Made by a program: the position numbers and the translations under genes. A model generated the notes under the pieces. The model did not search any database. It saw nothing but the letters and a program-made list of their open reading frames with translations, and was not told where the DNA came from. 54,395 nucleotides of DNA from Rhodospirillaceae bacterium (GTDB lineage Bacteria; Pseudomonadota; Alphaproteobacteria; Rhodospirillales; Rhodospirillaceae), in contig JAIBCD010000017.1 in assembly GCA_019694335.1 (NCBI GenBank), positions 1 to 54,395 of the forward strand. The letters are read 5' to 3'. Each line of letters opens with the position of its first letter. Positions within the stretch are counted from its first letter, which is position 1. Below, piece after piece: positions 53,406 through 54,395 of the stretch.

Positions 53406-54395
53406 CTCCCGAAGCCGAGTTCCTTCAGGCCGCGCAAATCCAGGCGGTCGGGGTTGAGGTCCGAAATGCGCGTCGCTCCGGTCAAGGCCATGGCGACGCG
53501 CATTTCCTTTTCCAGGATCTGCAGCGCATGGGTGACGCCGGCTTGTCCGCGCGCGGCCAGTGCCCAGGCCCAGGCCCGGCCGATCAACACGCCGCGCGCC
53601 CCCATGCACAGCGCGCGCACGATATCGGCTCCGGTCCTGATGCCGCCGTCCATCAATACGGTGGTGCGATGGCCTACTGCCTTGGCGATCGAGGGCAAGG
53701 CGCGGATCGACGACAGCGCACCGTCCAATTGGCGGCCGCCGTGGTTGGAGACCACCACGCCCTCCACGCCGATATCCGCCGCGGCGCGCGCGTCGTCGGG
53801 GTCGAGAATGCCTTTGACGATCAGCGGTCCTTTCCAGAGTTCGCGGATGGCCGCGATGTCTTTCCAGGTGACGGTTGGGTCGAAGTTGCGTCCCGCCCAG
53901 CCCCAATATTCCTCGATCCCGGCCCTTTCACCGAGGGCCGAGGCGACGTGACCCAGGGTGTGCGGCCTGCCCAGGAGGCCCACATCCCAAACCCAGCCGG
54001 GCCGCGCCAGCGCCTGTCCCAGCCGCTTTAGCCGCCGTGCGATCGGTCCGCCCGCCGAAAGGCCGGAGCGCATGTCGCGGTAGCGGACTCCCGGCACCGG
54101 CATATCGACCGTGAACACCAGCGCCTTGCAGCCGGCCTCCTGCGCGCGCGCGATCATGGCTTTCATGAACCCGCGGTCGCGCATGACGTAAAGCTGGAAC
54201 CAGAACGGTTCCGTCTTGGCGCGGACTTCCTCCATGGCGCAGACCGACATGGTGGACAGAATGAACGGCACGCCAGCGGCTTGGGCCGCCCGGCAGGCTT
54301 GGATCTCGCCGCGCCGGGCGTTGAGCCCGGCCAGCCCGATCGGCGCCAAGATCACAGGCATGGCCAGGTTCTGCCCCAGCACCGTGGTGGCGATG
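53402..54395 (-). CDS. FMN-dependent alpha-hydroxy-acid dehydrogenase (5' end outside window)
   Basis: The frame is open to the right edge. The visible 330 residues read [20 protein letters not shown] at the start of the window copy, then [40 protein letters not shown], the active-site [30 protein letters not shown] and [16 protein letters not shown]. This is the FMN alpha-hydroxy-acid oxidase family (lactate dehydrogenase LldD, mandelate dehydrogenase, glycolate oxidase). LldD types give electrons to quinone at the membrane. Substrate not certain. Confidence 0.92.
   Translation of the reverse strand, partial: IATTVLGQNLAMPVILAPIGLAGLNARRGEIQACRAAQAAGVPFILSTMSVCAMEEVRAKTEPFWFQLYVMRDRGFMKAMIARAQEAGCKALVFTVDMPVPGVRYRDMRSGLSAGGPIARRLKRLGQALARPGWVWDVGLLGRPHTLGHVASALGERAGIEEYWGWAGRNFDPTVTWKDIAAIRELWKGPLIVKGILDPDDARAAADIGVEGVVVSNHGGRQLDGALSSIRALPSIAKAVGHRTTVLMDGGIRTGADIVRALCMGARGVLIGRAWAWALAARGQAGVTHALQILEKEMRVAMALTGATRISDLNPDRLDLRGLKELGFGS

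Overview
The window is about 54 kb of GC-rich bacterial DNA with high third-position GC. That composition makes many long antisense shadow frames, which I left out. Gene content points to a Gram-negative proteobacterium, most likely an alphaproteobacterium: LPS-type O-polysaccharide genes, a TonB-dependent receptor with an EIVVTGTR box, lipoproteins, Tat substrates, and palindromic repeats of the 'gagcATGtt...gaagtgg' style. This placement is inferred from content and style; no marker gene is present. I found no rRNA, tRNA, CRISPR, prophage or transposase gene.

Layout. (1) 1-559: the start of a phytanoyl-CoA-dioxygenase-like gene, cut by the left edge. (2) 1072-7935: secreted cassette I, consisting of a c-type-haem DUF1592-group protein, a Tat-exported DUF1552 protein, a Yx(FWY)xxD-repeat protein and two tandem copies of an unnamed secreted family (here the 'GIDN family', after its conserved G-[IV]-[DN]-N motif). 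A strong terminator follows. (3) 8033-25527: a surface polysaccharide locus. It has an O-antigen ligase, a leftward eight-gene operon (rmlA, rmlD, rmlC, two polytopic proteins, two glycosyltransferases and a small membrane protein), a divergent rightward operon (a 1073-residue methyltransferase/coiled-coil/RgpF/GT2 fusion, a glycosyltransferase, Wzm and Wzt), and two more glycosyltransferases. (4) 25780-29952: a LysR regulator, an unusual SLC1-type symporter, a D-amino-acid dehydrogenase-like flavoprotein and a small lipoprotein. (5) 30292-35971: cassette II (GIDN, DUF1592, DUF1552, Yx). (6) 36185-38539: an NHL-repeat protein and a DctA-type transporter. (7) 38885-44517: cassette III, in the same order as cassette II. 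(8) 44680-54395: a quinone oxidoreductase, an orphan Yx protein, a large TonB-dependent receptor, a serine beta-lactamase-fold hydrolase, an orphan GIDN protein, an SDR, and an FMN-dependent alpha-hydroxy-acid dehydrogenase cut by the right edge.

The most notable content is the dispersed, repeated secreted system: three DUF1592, three DUF1552, four Yx(FWY)xxD and five GIDN paralogues in one 54 kb stretch. All carry export signals, and each DUF1592 protein has one CxxCH haem site. No function is established for the ensemble. My working inference is an envelope or extracellular redox machine, perhaps acting on a polymer or other poorly soluble substrate. Products could be taken up through the TonB receptor and the two carboxylate/amino-acid symporters and oxidised by the nearby dehydrogenases. 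The polysaccharide locus probably makes a rhamnose-containing O-polysaccharide exported by the Wzm/Wzt ABC route and ligated by the O-antigen ligase; rmlB is not in the window.
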